Shown: positions 42,642 to 51,201, numbered from the stretch's first letter. The stretch is DNA of 64,000 bases from Methanofollis sp. W23 (GCF_017875325.1 NZ_JAGGMN010000001.1:2500140-2564139); one strand, 5' to 3'. The notes: a model not told the origin generated them from the letters alone. Translations and numbers: made by a program.

Positions 42642-43348
42642 CTTTCTTTGTAGGTTGGCGTCGGCCCCTTATCAAGGAGCGCGACGCGGCGGAGCAGGTA
42701 GCCTACGGTGACGAAAACAAGGAGGAGGGCGATCCCCACGATCACTCCCCCGCCTGCAAGAGAGACGGCAAATGTGGCTCCAAGGGCAAGAAGGGTCGCC
42801 CCGATCGCCGCCCCGAGTCCGACACAGCAGATCAGCCCGCGTTCGTCCAGGCCCATGAGCCGGCCCACCACCGCCCCGCCGATCCCGCCAGACCCCATCA
42901 TCGGCAGGGTGGTGAAGAGGACGATCCCCGCGTACGAGAGGCCTCTCAGCCATGGTCGCCGTTCGAGAAGGGCCTCTCCGGTCCTGACCACAGAAGCCAG
43001 TTTTGGCCCTACTCTGGGGAGGGCGAGGACGAGGTCGAAGTTGAGGGCGACGATGAGGCAACCGACGACGTCCACATAGGTGCAGGTGAGGGCGGTGAGC
43101 CACCAGGGTTGGCCGAGGACCACGGCCATGGGGATGAGTGCCTCCCGCCCGACCGGCGGAGCGATATAGGCCGCCATCAGGCCGATATAGAGGGTCGCCT
43201 CATCAGGGAAGAGGACGTAGAGGGCAAGGGCGTACAAGGGGTAGAGGAGGAGGGGGAGGATGAGTCTGCCGGCACGTCCCTGCAGGTCTATGGGGATATT
43301 TCTCTGTCCTCCTTCGCCCATGTCACCACGATCTCTGCACCATTCCAT
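42638..43348 (-). CDS. small multidrug export-family membrane protein, copy 1
   Basis: 236-residue paralogue of the next gene. Shared landmarks are APPVGREALIPMAVVLGQPWWLTAL, ALNFDLVLALPRVGPKL and MGSGGIGGAVVGRLMG. About six transmembrane segments. The first ATG (43348) is used; ATG 43321 gives a shorter N-terminus. First gene of the two-gene operon. Confidence 0.82.
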   Translation of the reverse strand: MEWCRDRGDMGEGGQRNIPIDLQGRAGRLILPLLLYPLYALALYVLFPDEATLYIGLMAAYIAPPVGREALIPMAVVLGQPWWLTALTCTYVDVVGCLIVALNFDLVLALPRVGPKLASVVRTGEALLERRPWLRGLSYAGIVLFTTLPMMGSGGIGGAVVGRLMGLDERGLICCVGLGAAIGATLLALGATFAVSLAGGGVIVGIALLLVFVTVGYLLRRVALLDKGPTPTYKER

Positions 43349-43940
43349 AAAATTGTGGCGACCAACCAGGATTATGAATGGGGGGTGAGGAAAAACTCCC
43401 TGAAGTGTCTCATACGAAGTACACGCACGAGAGGTATTTTTAGCTCTGTAGAAACCCTCTGGATCTCTCTCTGGCGGGGGGCTTGGCCGCCCCCCGAACC
43501 CCCCGCCACACGAGAGGTCGTGGACGGCAGTCTTTCTTCAGGGAGGTCGAATATGCCTTCCCAGGCCCTATCATCATCCGGGGGTCCGGGCGGCACTCGC
43601 CCCCGGCACGAAGAGGTGGGAAGGGGGAGTCACGCGTGCACCCATAAAGGGTGAGGGTTTCTACAGAGCCGATTTTTGAGGTGTGAACTGAACGAACTTG
43701 AGAAGACGAAGTCTTCGAGGGTTCGGGGAGCAGCCGCCCCCCGATGAAATCTATATGCTCACGAATCCTTAGAATCGGGATCCCATCCCCGATCTCTCTT
43801 CATGTGAGGGCGAGACAAGAGTGAGCGGCAGCACGAAAAGACGAGGAATCTTCGAAGGTCGGCACCCTCACAGAACGATTTGAGAGCCTTCAAAGGATCT
43901 CTCCCGAGCAATAGCGGCCTGAAGAAAAGAGAGAGAAAGG
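43349..43940. repeat. intergenic region containing MITE copy F
   Basis: No gene seen. Holds the clean element at 43442-43670. From 43671 to 43940 the sequence has no recognised feature apart from purine-rich stretches. Confidence 0.55.
43442..43670. mobile_element. MITE-like element, 229 bp, copy F, perfect 17-bp inverted ends
   Basis: GCTCTGTAGAAACCCTC (43443-43459) is matched exactly in inverse by 43653-43669. Inside are the arm CTGGCGGGGGGC...CCCCCCGCCA and a second hairpin near 43580-43610. The flanks GTATTTTT and GATTTTTG are similar but not identical, so a decayed target duplication is possible. Confidence 0.7.
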
Positions 43941-44363
43941 TCACCGGGGAGCACGCTTGGCGAGCGTCCGCTCGACGATCTGGGACGAACTGGCAAGCGA
44001 CCCCTCGTAGCGTCCGATACGCACCACCTCAGCACGCAGCCCGCGCTCCTTCAGGGCCGCCCTCAGGTCGTCTTCCTTGAAGAACTGGTTGAACCCGAGG
44101 GTGATCACATCAGGATCGATCTCCCTGATCGGGTCGAAGATGTCGCCCTCCACCCCGAGGCGCGCGTGGTCGACCGGTTTGAGGGCTTTGATCATCGTGA
44201 GCCGCTGCTCCTGTGGGATGATCGGCCGCGGTTTGTGGCGGACATTGACGTCCCGCGCCACGATCACCCAGAGTTCGTCGCCGAGTTTCTTCGACTCCTC
44301 CAGATAGAAGAGGTGGCCAGGGTGGAGGAGGTCGAAGGTACCGGTGGCGACGACCCGCTTCAC
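43941..44363 (-). CDS. ribL: FAD synthetase (archaeal RibL-type cytidylyltransferase)
   Basis: 140-residue nucleotidyltransferase that makes FAD from FMN. The HxGH motif is HPGH (14-17) in GTFDLLHPGHLFYL. The motif IGRYEGSLASSSQIVERTL near the end replaces ISSTRIR. Archaeal RibL proteins have this length and a redox-sensitive C-terminal region. GTG 44363 overlaps the stop of the JAMM gene by four bases and has GAGGTGAT upstream; the longer frame is not conserved. Confidence 0.9.
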   Translation of the reverse strand: MKRVVATGTFDLLHPGHLFYLEESKKLGDELWVIVARDVNVRHKPRPIIPQEQRLTMIKALKPVDHARLGVEGDIFDPIREIDPDVITLGFNQFFKEDDLRAALKERGLRAEVVRIGRYEGSLASSSQIVERTLAKRAPR

Positions 44364-44731
44364 TGGATCACCTCGAGGTCGTAGGACTGACCGCTGGCGG
44401 TAAAACACTGCCAGTCGTCAGGGCCGTACGGCCACCCGATGATGAGGTGGTAGCGTCCGGTCCTGGGAAAGAACCCGAGGTCAGCGTCGGAAGGGAGGAG
44501 GACACCGTTGGGGTGGGAATGGGCGCTCCCCGCGGTGTGGGTATCGAGGGGAAGCATGTCCAGAAAGATGCTGGCGCTCTCCTCGTTGCTCGTCGTCCCG
44601 GGCACAAGATTGAGCTCGGTGATGACGCCGTCGGTCTCCTTGAGTATTGCGGCAAACTCGTTTGGATGGTTTTCCATCCCTAGTCTGAGGAGGAGGTCGA
44701 GGAGGTCGGCAGAGATGCCCCTGATCTTCAT
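44360..44731 (-). CDS. JAMM/MPN+ domain metalloprotease-like protein
   Basis: 123 residues. A complete JAMM zinc site is visible: Glu25, then His71, His73, Ser81 and Asp84 in the HxHx7SxxD pattern (SAHSHPNGVLLPSDAD). In archaea such enzymes cleave SAMP-type ubiquitin-like modifiers or act in sulfur transfer. It overlaps the FAD synthetase gene, so they are co-expressed; no ubiquitin-like gene is nearby. ATG 44731 is chosen because the conserved region begins there; ATG 44761 is possible. Confidence 0.85.
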   Translation of the reverse strand: MKIRGISADLLDLLLRLGMENHPNEFAAILKETDGVITELNLVPGTTSNEESASIFLDMLPLDTHTAGSAHSHPNGVLLPSDADLGFFPRTGRYHLIIGWPYGPDDWQCFTASGQSYDLEVIQ

Positions 44732-44785
44732 AGGTCTATGGATGTTGGGTGCCATGCCCAATGAATGATTGGATCATGGCCCTGC

Positions 44786-46195
44786 TCAGAACGGTCCGTC
44801 CTGGACATAACTCCTGCCAAGGCCCAGGGCAACCTCGGCCCGCCCCAGTTCCCGCCCCAGATAGGTGGCATGGTCGAGGCGGGTGACGCACCCGTCTTTG
44901 AGGAGGGCGGCGGTGAGGTCGGCGGCGGTGCGGCCGCGGTAGATCCGGCCCTTCTGGGCGGCAAGGATCATCCCGTCTTCGACGGCGATCCTGATGTTGC
45001 CGGCAGGGTCGGGGACGAACCCGTCCAGGGCAGGTGGCACCTCGACGACCTCTCCTTCTGGCGCCGGTTCCCTCCGGCGGCGTTTCTCCTTGAGGATGAG
45101 GAGGTCGAGACCGAGGTCCTTGGGGTAGGGGTGCTCGCCGAGGGCGGCCATCATCCCGGTCGCCTGGCGCATCTCGGCCACCGAGCCTCTCGTCTTGTCA
45201 GAGTGTTCGCTGGTGAAGACCACCGCCGCCCCGACCTCGTGGGCGCACGCGGCCAGGAGGGCATTGACCCCGACCGAGTCGGCGTCGATGAGTTCGGCGA
45301 CATTGCCTGCGCCAAAGAAGAGGGGACATGTGATCTCTGTGAAGTGCTGGAGCGAGTTCACAAACCCCGAGCCTGCAGGCTGAAGGAGGGGGTCGGCGAT
45401 GAGGGCCTCGACCCCGGACGCCCGTGCCGCCGCGAGGGTGGCCGCAAGCCCGGTCTCGCCGGGGACGACGACGGCGGCCGCCCCTGCGGCGGCCACCTCG
45501 GCACCAATGTCAGGGATATTTCCTTCATGGAGGGAGAGGACCAGGTCTGCCTTGGGAAGCGCCGCCCTGATCAGGGCGGGGTTCTGAGAGTCGACGGCAA
45601 GGGGGCCCTCGACCCCTTCCAGGTCTGCGAAACACCGGCGTACCTCTGCAGGCGTGGCATCGAACCCAAACCCGAGATCCACGATATCGGCCCCCCGCGC
45701 GAAGAAGTCCTCCACTGCCGCGCGGAGGTCAGGGTGACGGTGGGCGTCCATGATCTCGGCGAGCACCTTCATCCGCGATCTCCCGCCGATCTTGAGTCCC
45801 CTGATCAGGAGATCGGCATCGGCCGCCGCCTCTGCCGCGGCGATCCGTCGGTATGCCTCTTCTCGCCGTTCGGCCGCGAAGAGTTCGTCGGCCGGGACGG
45901 TCCTGGAGAGCGTCACCGCCCCAAGACGCGGGAGAACGGTTTTCAGGTCGGCTGCATGGCGCGGCCCCAGGTAGACCGGGATGCCGGTCTCCTCCTCGAC
46001 CTTCGCAAAGGATGCCGTCGACATCCCGGAGACCAGGACCAGGTCGTACTCGCCCGCTACGATGATCTCTCGCAACTGGCCTGGAGTGAGGAATGCGGCG
46101 ATCTCGCCGGTGACTACCACCTCTGCGTCAAATCCGGCGGCCGCCTTCCTGACAGTCCCGGCGGTCGCCTCGCCTGTAGGAAGCAGGATCCGCAT
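44786..46195 (-). CDS. dihydropteroate synthase-like protein
   Basis: 469 residues. The first ~150 form an N-terminal extension typical of the archaeal 'DHPS-like' family. A TIM-barrel pterin-binding domain follows: DIVDLGFGFDATPAEV, PLAVDSQNPALIRAALPKADLVLSLHEGN and DPLLQPAGSGFVNSL. It is thought to act in tetrahydromethanopterin synthesis, though the exact step is not settled. The final 100 residues, with an ILKEKRRRREP basic stretch, are family-specific. Divergent from the PHP gene. Confidence 0.87.
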   Translation of the reverse strand: MRILLPTGEATAGTVRKAAAGFDAEVVVTGEIAAFLTPGQLREIIVAGEYDLVLVSGMSTASFAKVEEETGIPVYLGPRHAADLKTVLPRLGAVTLSRTVPADELFAAERREEAYRRIAAAEAAADADLLIRGLKIGGRSRMKVLAEIMDAHRHPDLRAAVEDFFARGADIVDLGFGFDATPAEVRRCFADLEGVEGPLAVDSQNPALIRAALPKADLVLSLHEGNIPDIGAEVAAAGAAAVVVPGETGLAATLAAARASGVEALIADPLLQPAGSGFVNSLQHFTEITCPLFFGAGNVAELIDADSVGVNALLAACAHEVGAAVVFTSEHSDKTRGSVAEMRQATGMMAALGEHPYPKDLGLDLLILKEKRRRREPAPEGEVVEVPPALDGFVPDPAGNIRIAVEDGMILAAQKGRIYRGRTAADLTAALLKDGCVTRLDHATYLGRELGRAEVALGLGRSYVQDGPF

Positions 46196-46238
46196 ACCAT
46201 TTCCTTAATAGCCGTGAGGCGAAAAATGGTATGATCTT

Positions 46239-46904
46239 ATGCTGAGATGTGACCTGCACGTCCACTCACGTTATTCGCGCGACGGGGAGAGCAGTATCGA
46301 GGAGATCCTCAGACGGGCCGAGGTCGTCGGACTTGACGCCGTGGCGATCACCGACCATGACACAGTCGAGGGCGCACTCGTGGCGCGCTCGTACGACACT
46401 CCGATCATCGTCATCCCGGGGACAGAGATCTCGACGAAACAAGGGCACCTCCTGGCCCTTGGGGTCACCGAGGCCTTCCCGATAGGCATGGACTTTTTCG
46501 AAGCCGTGCACCGTGCCCGTGCGGTGGGGGCCGTCCTCATCCTCCCGCACCCCTACCATATGTGGCGCCATGGCGTCGGGCAGAAACTGAAGGCCGGGCC
46601 GTCCCTCGTGGACGCCATCGAGGTCTTCAACAGCCGCTACATCATGGGCACCGCAAACAGGAAGGCGGCCCTGGTCGCCAGGTCCCTGGGCAAACCCTGC
46701 GTGGGGGGAAGCGACGCCCACCAGGCACGTTTTGTCGGCTACGGCTACACGCTCGTCGACGCCGAGCCCAATGTGGCTTCTATCCTCGAGGCGATCCGGG
46801 CCGGGCGGACCACGGCGGGAGGGCGGATGACTCCTCTCAAGTCGTACACCCGGCAGTCCCTGAAGAGTTCATGGAAGAAGATCAAGGGCAGGATACCGAG
46901 ATGA
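46239..46904 (+). CDS. PHP-domain phosphoesterase
   Basis: 221 residues. Metal ligands are visible in CDLHVHSRYSRDG (His7, His9), ITDHDTVEG, IPGTEIST, LILPHPYH and GGSDAHQ. Similar archaeal proteins act on phosphate esters or cyclic phosphates; the substrate here is unknown. Overlaps truA by four bases (ATGA). AT-rich TTCCTTAATAG at 46200 is part of the shared promoter region with the DHPS-like gene. Confidence 0.87.
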   Translation: MLRCDLHVHSRYSRDGESSIEEILRRAEVVGLDAVAITDHDTVEGALVARSYDTPIIVIPGTEISTKQGHLLALGVTEAFPIGMDFFEAVHRARAVGAVLILPHPYHMWRHGVGQKLKAGPSLVDAIEVFNSRYIMGTANRKAALVARSLGKPCVGGSDAHQARFVGYGYTLVDAEPNVASILEAIRAGRTTAGGRMTPLKSYTRQSLKSSWKKIKGRIPR

Positions 46905-47698
46905 GACTCGCCTTCAGGATCGGATATTGGGGCGACGGGTTTTATGGTTCGCAGGTCCAGGCCGAGGTCAGGACCGTCGAGGGCGAGGTGGTCGCGGTCT
47001 GCAGGAAACTCGGGCTCTTCGACGATCCACGGGAGGCGCGCTTCGCCTTTGCCGGCAGAACCGACCGCGGCGTCCATGCCGCCGGCCAGGTCTGTGCCTT
47101 CACGACCGATGTCCCTGAACGGGCGGTCGCCGCCCTGCCATATGAACTCCCTGCAGACATCTGGGTCACCGGGTGGGCAGAGGTTCCTGACCGGTTCAGC
47201 CCGAGGAAAGAGGCGGCCGCCCGGACATATCGGTATTTTTTTGAAGAACACCCTGGCGACGCCGCCCTGATGGACGAGGCGGCGCAGTTTTTTCTTGGCG
47301 AACACGACTTTTCACTCCTCTCAAGACGGAGCGAGAGAAGTCCGGTGCGCCGGGTGCATGCCGCCAGGGTCTATGAAGAGGGGGGGTTCTGCGTCTTCGA
47401 GGTGAGCGCCGCGGGCTTTCTCTGGAATATGGTCAGGTGCATGGCCTCGGCCCTCGCCGCGGTCGGGAGGAGGGAGAAGGAACCCGAATGGGTCAGGACC
47501 CTGCTCAGGGGAGAGGGCGAGCGGCGTGTTGCCGCCGCCCCGCCAGGCGGCCTGATCCTCACCGACATCGCGTATGATTTCGAGTTCACCCCCCTTGCCC
47601 CCTCACCAAAGGCAGAGGGTGCCCTGTTCAGGAGAGAGAAGGACTTTCGAGTGAAAGTACGGGTGAATGAGGCTCTACGATCTTTTTTCTCGCAGTAG
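46901..47698 (+). CDS. truA: tRNA pseudouridine synthase TruA
   Basis: 265 residues. Forms pseudouridine at positions 38-40 of tRNA. The catalytic Asp55 is in FAGRTDRGVHAAGQV; the RTYRYFF strand and GFLWNMVRCMASALAAVGRRE are conserved. Start ATG 46901 overlaps the PHP gene and begins MRLAFRIGYWGDGFYGSQ as in other archaeal TruA proteins. Confidence 0.94.
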   Translation: MRLAFRIGYWGDGFYGSQVQAEVRTVEGEVVAVCRKLGLFDDPREARFAFAGRTDRGVHAAGQVCAFTTDVPERAVAALPYELPADIWVTGWAEVPDRFSPRKEAAARTYRYFFEEHPGDAALMDEAAQFFLGEHDFSLLSRRSERSPVRRVHAARVYEEGGFCVFEVSAAGFLWNMVRCMASALAAVGRREKEPEWVRTLLRGEGERRVAAAPPGGLILTDIAYDFEFTPLAPSPKAEGALFRREKDFRVKVRVNEALRSFFSQ

Positions 47699-47797
47699 AA
47701 ACCCCGGCTGTCAGATCTGTATCAAACCAACAAACCAAAGAATAGGTGTACAGATAGTAATGTAGAAGAGCCTGGGAACAAAGGTAATGATCAATAA

Positions 47798-48709
47798 TTG
47801 AGAATTACTGGTGAGGAGTTGAGTACGATTTCTGAGATTCCAAAGGAGGAATACCTCACGACCTGCACCGCGGCCTGTGCCGGGTGCAGTTCGTCGCTGT
47901 CCCTCCGCTATGTCTTGAAGGCGGCTGGGCCCGACACGGTCCTGGTCGTCCCGGCATGTTGCACCAGCGTCATCCAGGGGATGTATCCGAACACCTCCTT
48001 CAATGTACCGGTGTATAACATCGCCTTTGCAGCGGCTGCAGCCTGCGCCTCGGGTATGAGCAAGGCGTTCAGGAGTGCAGGGAAGAAGACCAATGTCATC
48101 GTCTATGCCGGGGATGGCGGGACGGTCGATATCGGGATTCAGGCGCTTTCCGGCGCGTTCGAGCGCGGCACCGATTTCCTGTACATCTGCTATGACAATG
48201 AGGCCTATGGGAACACCGGGATGCAGCGTTCTGGTGCGACGCCGCTCGGCGCCGTGACCACCACCACTCCGGCCGGGAAGACCGAGACCAAGAAAGACCT
48301 CGACCGGATTGTGGCCGCCCACAATCCTCCGTACATGGCGACCGCCTGCAGCGCCTACCCCCTTGACCTGTACAAGAAGGTCAAGAAGGCGCTTTCCATT
48401 GAGGGGCCGAAGTTCATCCATATCCTTGCGCCCTGCCCGCCAGGGTGGCGGTACAACTCCGACAAGACGATCGAGGTCGGGAAACTCGCGGTGAAGACCG
48501 GGTCGTGGGTGCTGTACGAGCGTGAGTACGGGAAACTTACGGTCTCTGGGCCGTCCAGAACAGCGCTGAAAAAGCCGCACCCGATCGAGGAATATATCCG
48601 TGCCCAGGGCAGGTTCAAAAAGGCCACCCCTGAGATCATCGCTGAACTTCAGCAGAGCATTGAGAAGAATCTTGCACGGATCAAGAAGGAGGAAGAAGGC
48701 ATATGTTGA
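47798..48709 (+). CDS. porB: pyruvate:ferredoxin oxidoreductase, beta subunit
   Basis: 303-residue thiamine-diphosphate subunit of the enzyme that interconverts pyruvate with acetyl-CoA and CO2; in an autotrophic methanogen it runs toward pyruvate. Cys23, Cys27 and Cys30 (CTAACAGC) and a CC pair at 54-55 supply cluster ligands; YAGDGGTVDIG...YDNEAYGNTGMQRSG is the ThDP/Mg site. No ATG is available: TTG 47798, spaced from GGTAATGAT, or TTG 47819 are the candidates. It overlaps porA by seven bases. First gene of porBAGD. Confidence 0.9.
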   Translation: MRITGEELSTISEIPKEEYLTTCTAACAGCSSSLSLRYVLKAAGPDTVLVVPACCTSVIQGMYPNTSFNVPVYNIAFAAAAACASGMSKAFRSAGKKTNVIVYAGDGGTVDIGIQALSGAFERGTDFLYICYDNEAYGNTGMQRSGATPLGAVTTTTPAGKTETKKDLDRIVAAHNPPYMATACSAYPLDLYKKVKKALSIEGPKFIHILAPCPPGWRYNSDKTIEVGKLAVKTGSWVLYEREYGKLTVSGPSRTALKKPHPIEEYIRAQGRFKKATPEIIAELQQSIEKNLARIKKEEEGIC

Positions 48710-49809
48710 TGATCTCCACCGGCAACAAGGCCATCGCCGCCGCGGTCAGGCAGGCCGCTCCGTCGGTCGTCGCCGCCTATCCAATCACCCCGCAGACCGA
48801 GATCATCGAGCAGATCGCCGCCTATGTCGCCGCAGGCGAGGTCGAGACCGAGTACATCCCGGTCGAGAGCGAGCACTCGGCGATGGCGGCATGCATCGGG
48901 GCCTCGGCCACGGGCGTGCGGACCTTTACGGCGACGAGTTCGCACGGGTTGCTGTACATGCACGAGATGCTCCACTGGGCGGCGGGGGCACGTCTCCCGA
49001 TCGTGATGGCGAACGTGAACCGCGCCGTGGGGCCGGGATGGAACACCTGGGCCGAGCACACCGACGCCTTCTCCCAGCGCGACACCGGGTGGCTCCAGGT
49101 CTTCGTGGGGACGGTCCAGGAGGCCTACGACGCCACGCTCATGGCCTTCAGGATCGCAGAGGACGAGCGGGTGCTCCTGCCGGTGATGGTCAATCTCGAC
49201 GGCTTCACCCTCTCGCATATTATGCAGTCCCTGGAGACCGTTGACCTCGGAGACTTCATCCCACCGAACAGACTCCCGTACGCCATCGACGTCGAGAACC
49301 CGATGGGGTATGGCCCGATGACCGGGCCTGACGATTATTTCAGGTTCAGGTGGGACATCGAGCGCTCGATGCGGGACGCTCACGAGGTGATCCGCGAGAC
49401 CGAGGAGGAGTTTGCCCGCCGGTTCGGCAGGAAGTACGGGCCGGCCGAGGAGTATCGGTGCGAGGACGCCGAGGTCGTCGTCGTCTCGATGGGCACCCTC
49501 GGCAAGGAGGCCGAGGTGGCCGTCGACATCCTCCGCAAGGAGGGGATCAAGGCCGGGTCGATGCGTCTACGCTGGTTCAGGCCTTTCCCTGACATCGACT
49601 TGAGAGGTCGGGAGGTCGTGGTCATCGACCGCGATTACTCGTTCGGTTTCGGCGGGGTCGTGGCGGCCTCGCTCAAGGCGAAGACCGGGACCGAGTGCTA
49701 CAACGTGATCGCCGGCCTCGGCGGCCAGGAGGTCACGTACGACGACATCGCCGAGTTTGTGCGGACCCGTCGGATTGGTGAAGAGATGTGGTTCGGGGTG
49801 AGCGAGTAA
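48703..49809 (+). CDS. porA: pyruvate:ferredoxin oxidoreductase, alpha subunit
   Basis: 368 residues. VVAAYPITPQTEIIEQIA and PVESEHSAMAACIGASATGVRTFTATSSHG are highly conserved in POR alpha, and SQRDTGWLQ follows. The C-terminal domain has TLGKEAEVAVDILRKEG. Pyruvate rather than branched-chain oxoacid is favoured by the close match with known POR alpha, and by the presence of all four subunits. Start ATG 48703 overlaps porB; ATG 48709 is in frame. Confidence 0.9.
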   Translation: MLMISTGNKAIAAAVRQAAPSVVAAYPITPQTEIIEQIAAYVAAGEVETEYIPVESEHSAMAACIGASATGVRTFTATSSHGLLYMHEMLHWAAGARLPIVMANVNRAVGPGWNTWAEHTDAFSQRDTGWLQVFVGTVQEAYDATLMAFRIAEDERVLLPVMVNLDGFTLSHIMQSLETVDLGDFIPPNRLPYAIDVENPMGYGPMTGPDDYFRFRWDIERSMRDAHEVIRETEEEFARRFGRKYGPAEEYRCEDAEVVVVSMGTLGKEAEVAVDILRKEGIKAGSMRLRWFRPFPDIDLRGREVVVIDRDYSFGFGGVVAASLKAKTGTECYNVIAGLGGQEVTYDDIAEFVRTRRIGEEMWFGVSE

Positions 49810-50336
49810 TGTACGAGATCCGTATCCACTCCCGAGGCGGACAGGGCGGGGTGACGGCGGCCCGTCTCCTTGCCCTCGCGGCGTTCAGGGATGGGAAACA
49901 CGCGACCGCATGCCCCTTCTACGGCGCTGAACGTCGGGGCGCACCGGTCGTCTCCTTCGTGCGGATCGACGACGATCCGATCAAGATCTACTCGCAGATC
50001 CACAGTCCCGACATGGTGGTCGTCCTGGACGCCTCGGTCATGGAGACGGTGGACGTCCTCCAGGGGCTTAAAGATGGCGGGACGGTCGTGGTCAACAGCG
50101 AGCACCCCCGGGAATTCCCGGGCTTCACCTCCTATCATGTCGACCTGACCGGGATCGCCCTGGCCCAGGACCTCGCCATCGCGGGGACGCCGATCGTCAA
50201 CACCCCCTTCCTGGGTGCGGCGGCAAAACTCGGGATCGTCTCCTTCGAGTCGGTCACGCAGGCGATCCAGGAAATGTTCGCAGACGAACGGAACGTGAAG
50301 GTGGCCGAGGCCGCCTACAAGGAGCTGGTCATATGA
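49809..50336 (+). CDS. porG: pyruvate:ferredoxin oxidoreductase, gamma subunit
   Basis: 175-residue gamma subunit. Opens YEIRIHSRGGQGGVTAARLLALAAF, contains YGAERRGAPVVSFVRIDD and ends with the helix VKVAEAAYKEL. ATG 49809 overlaps the porA stop (TAATG); an in-frame GTG seven codons earlier is not needed. Confidence 0.92.
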   Translation: MYEIRIHSRGGQGGVTAARLLALAAFRDGKHATACPFYGAERRGAPVVSFVRIDDDPIKIYSQIHSPDMVVVLDASVMETVDVLQGLKDGGTVVVNSEHPREFPGFTSYHVDLTGIALAQDLAIAGTPIVNTPFLGAAAKLGIVSFESVTQAIQEMFADERNVKVAEAAYKELVI

Positions 50337-50578
50337 GAGAACGGCTTGCACTGAGCAGACCAAAGAAGGGCGCATGCGGACTCACCGGGTCGTGGCGGGT
50401 CTTCCGTCCGGTCGTGGACAGGGAGAAGTGCAACCAGTGCGGGATCTGCGAGATCCACTGTCCCGACGCGGTCATCGACGAGGAACTGAACATCGACCTG
50501 GACTTCTGCAAGGGTTGCGGGATTTGTGCGGACGTCTGCCCGAAGAAGGCCATCACGATGGTCAGGGAAGAGAGGTAA
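50333..50578 (+). CDS. porD: pyruvate:ferredoxin oxidoreductase, delta (ferredoxin) subunit
   Basis: 81-residue 2[4Fe-4S] ferredoxin-like subunit that carries electrons out of the complex. The clusters are CNQCGICEIHC and CKGCGICADVC. The N-terminal GLTGSWRVFRPVVDREKC is typical of PorD. Overlaps porG by four bases; a G+C stem and T run (50588-50611) follow as terminator. Confidence 0.93.
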   Translation: MRERLALSRPKKGACGLTGSWRVFRPVVDREKCNQCGICEIHCPDAVIDEELNIDLDFCKGCGICADVCPKKAITMVREER

Positions 50579-50612
50579 TGTATTCCTGGGGCTTCGTGCC
50601 CCTTCTTTTTTC

Positions 50613-50844
50613 GACTTTGTAGAAATCCTCTTGATGAAGATCTCTGGCGGGGGGCTTGCCGCCCCCCAAACCCCCCGCCACACGATAGGTCGAGGATGGC
50701 GGCACTCTCGTCACAGTTGCCCGTGATGTCTTCCCACCCCTATCTTCGTCCCGGGGGTCCGGGGGCAGCGCCCCCGGCCGAAGAGGGGGGAAGGCGGGAG
50801 ACACATGTCTCACCCACACAATAGATGAGGGTTTCTACAGAGCC
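50613..50844. mobile_element. MITE-like element, 232 bp, copy G, with 8-bp target duplication
   Basis: Ends GACTTTGTAGAAATCCTC and, inverted, GGCTCTGTAGAAACCCTC. It is flanked by a perfect direct repeat CTTTTTTC at 50605-50612 and 50845-50852; the element appears to have jumped into the T-tract terminator after porD. Internally a first stem (GGCGGGGGG...CCCCCCGCC, 50642-50680) and a long second hairpin (50730-50793). Confidence 0.8.
50730..50793 (+). repeat. long G+C-rich hairpin inside copy G
   Basis: Four paired blocks in order: CTTCC/GGAAG, CCCC/GGGG, CTTCG/CGAAG and CCGGGGGC/GCCCCCGG around a three-base loop. The same arrangement, with compensating variation, is in most other copies, so the fold rather than the letters appears conserved. 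Confidence 0.7.
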
Positions 50845-51201
50845 CTTTTTTCAGAAATATCTCGACCGGTTGTGGAGAATCGTTCACAAATCAACTGTGT
50901 AGAATTGCTCATGAGGCAAGAACACATCTCAAGCATACGGGATGAAAATTTCTTGTCACGTGCTGTCTCATTTCAAGACAGAAAAATCGGTGGAGACCTC
51001 CCTCTCCTGCCGCCCCTCGGCTATCTTCGTCCGTGGGGGTCCGGGGGCACGGCCCCCGGCGCGAGACGGCAGGAAAAATTCTACGATGGGGGCGGCACGT
51101 CGGATCAGCACGCCTCCGCACATCAATCGTGCCGGGGGCTAGCACCCTGGAACCCCCGTGCATACCCTTTTTGACTCAGGCAGAGAGACCAGAGAGATAC
51201 G

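Larger units (their letters stand above)
50579..51201. repeat. intergenic repeat region (copy G and a second module)
   Basis: No gene seen. 50613-50844 is a complete MITE copy. 50932-51090 is a second, related module (ATACGGGATGAAAATTTC, a CCGTGGGGGTCCGGGGGCAC core and AAAAATTCTACGATGGGGGC), also found at 36706-36866. 51119-51160 repeats the ATCAATCGTG...CCC pattern of 36915-36955. Confidence 0.55.
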
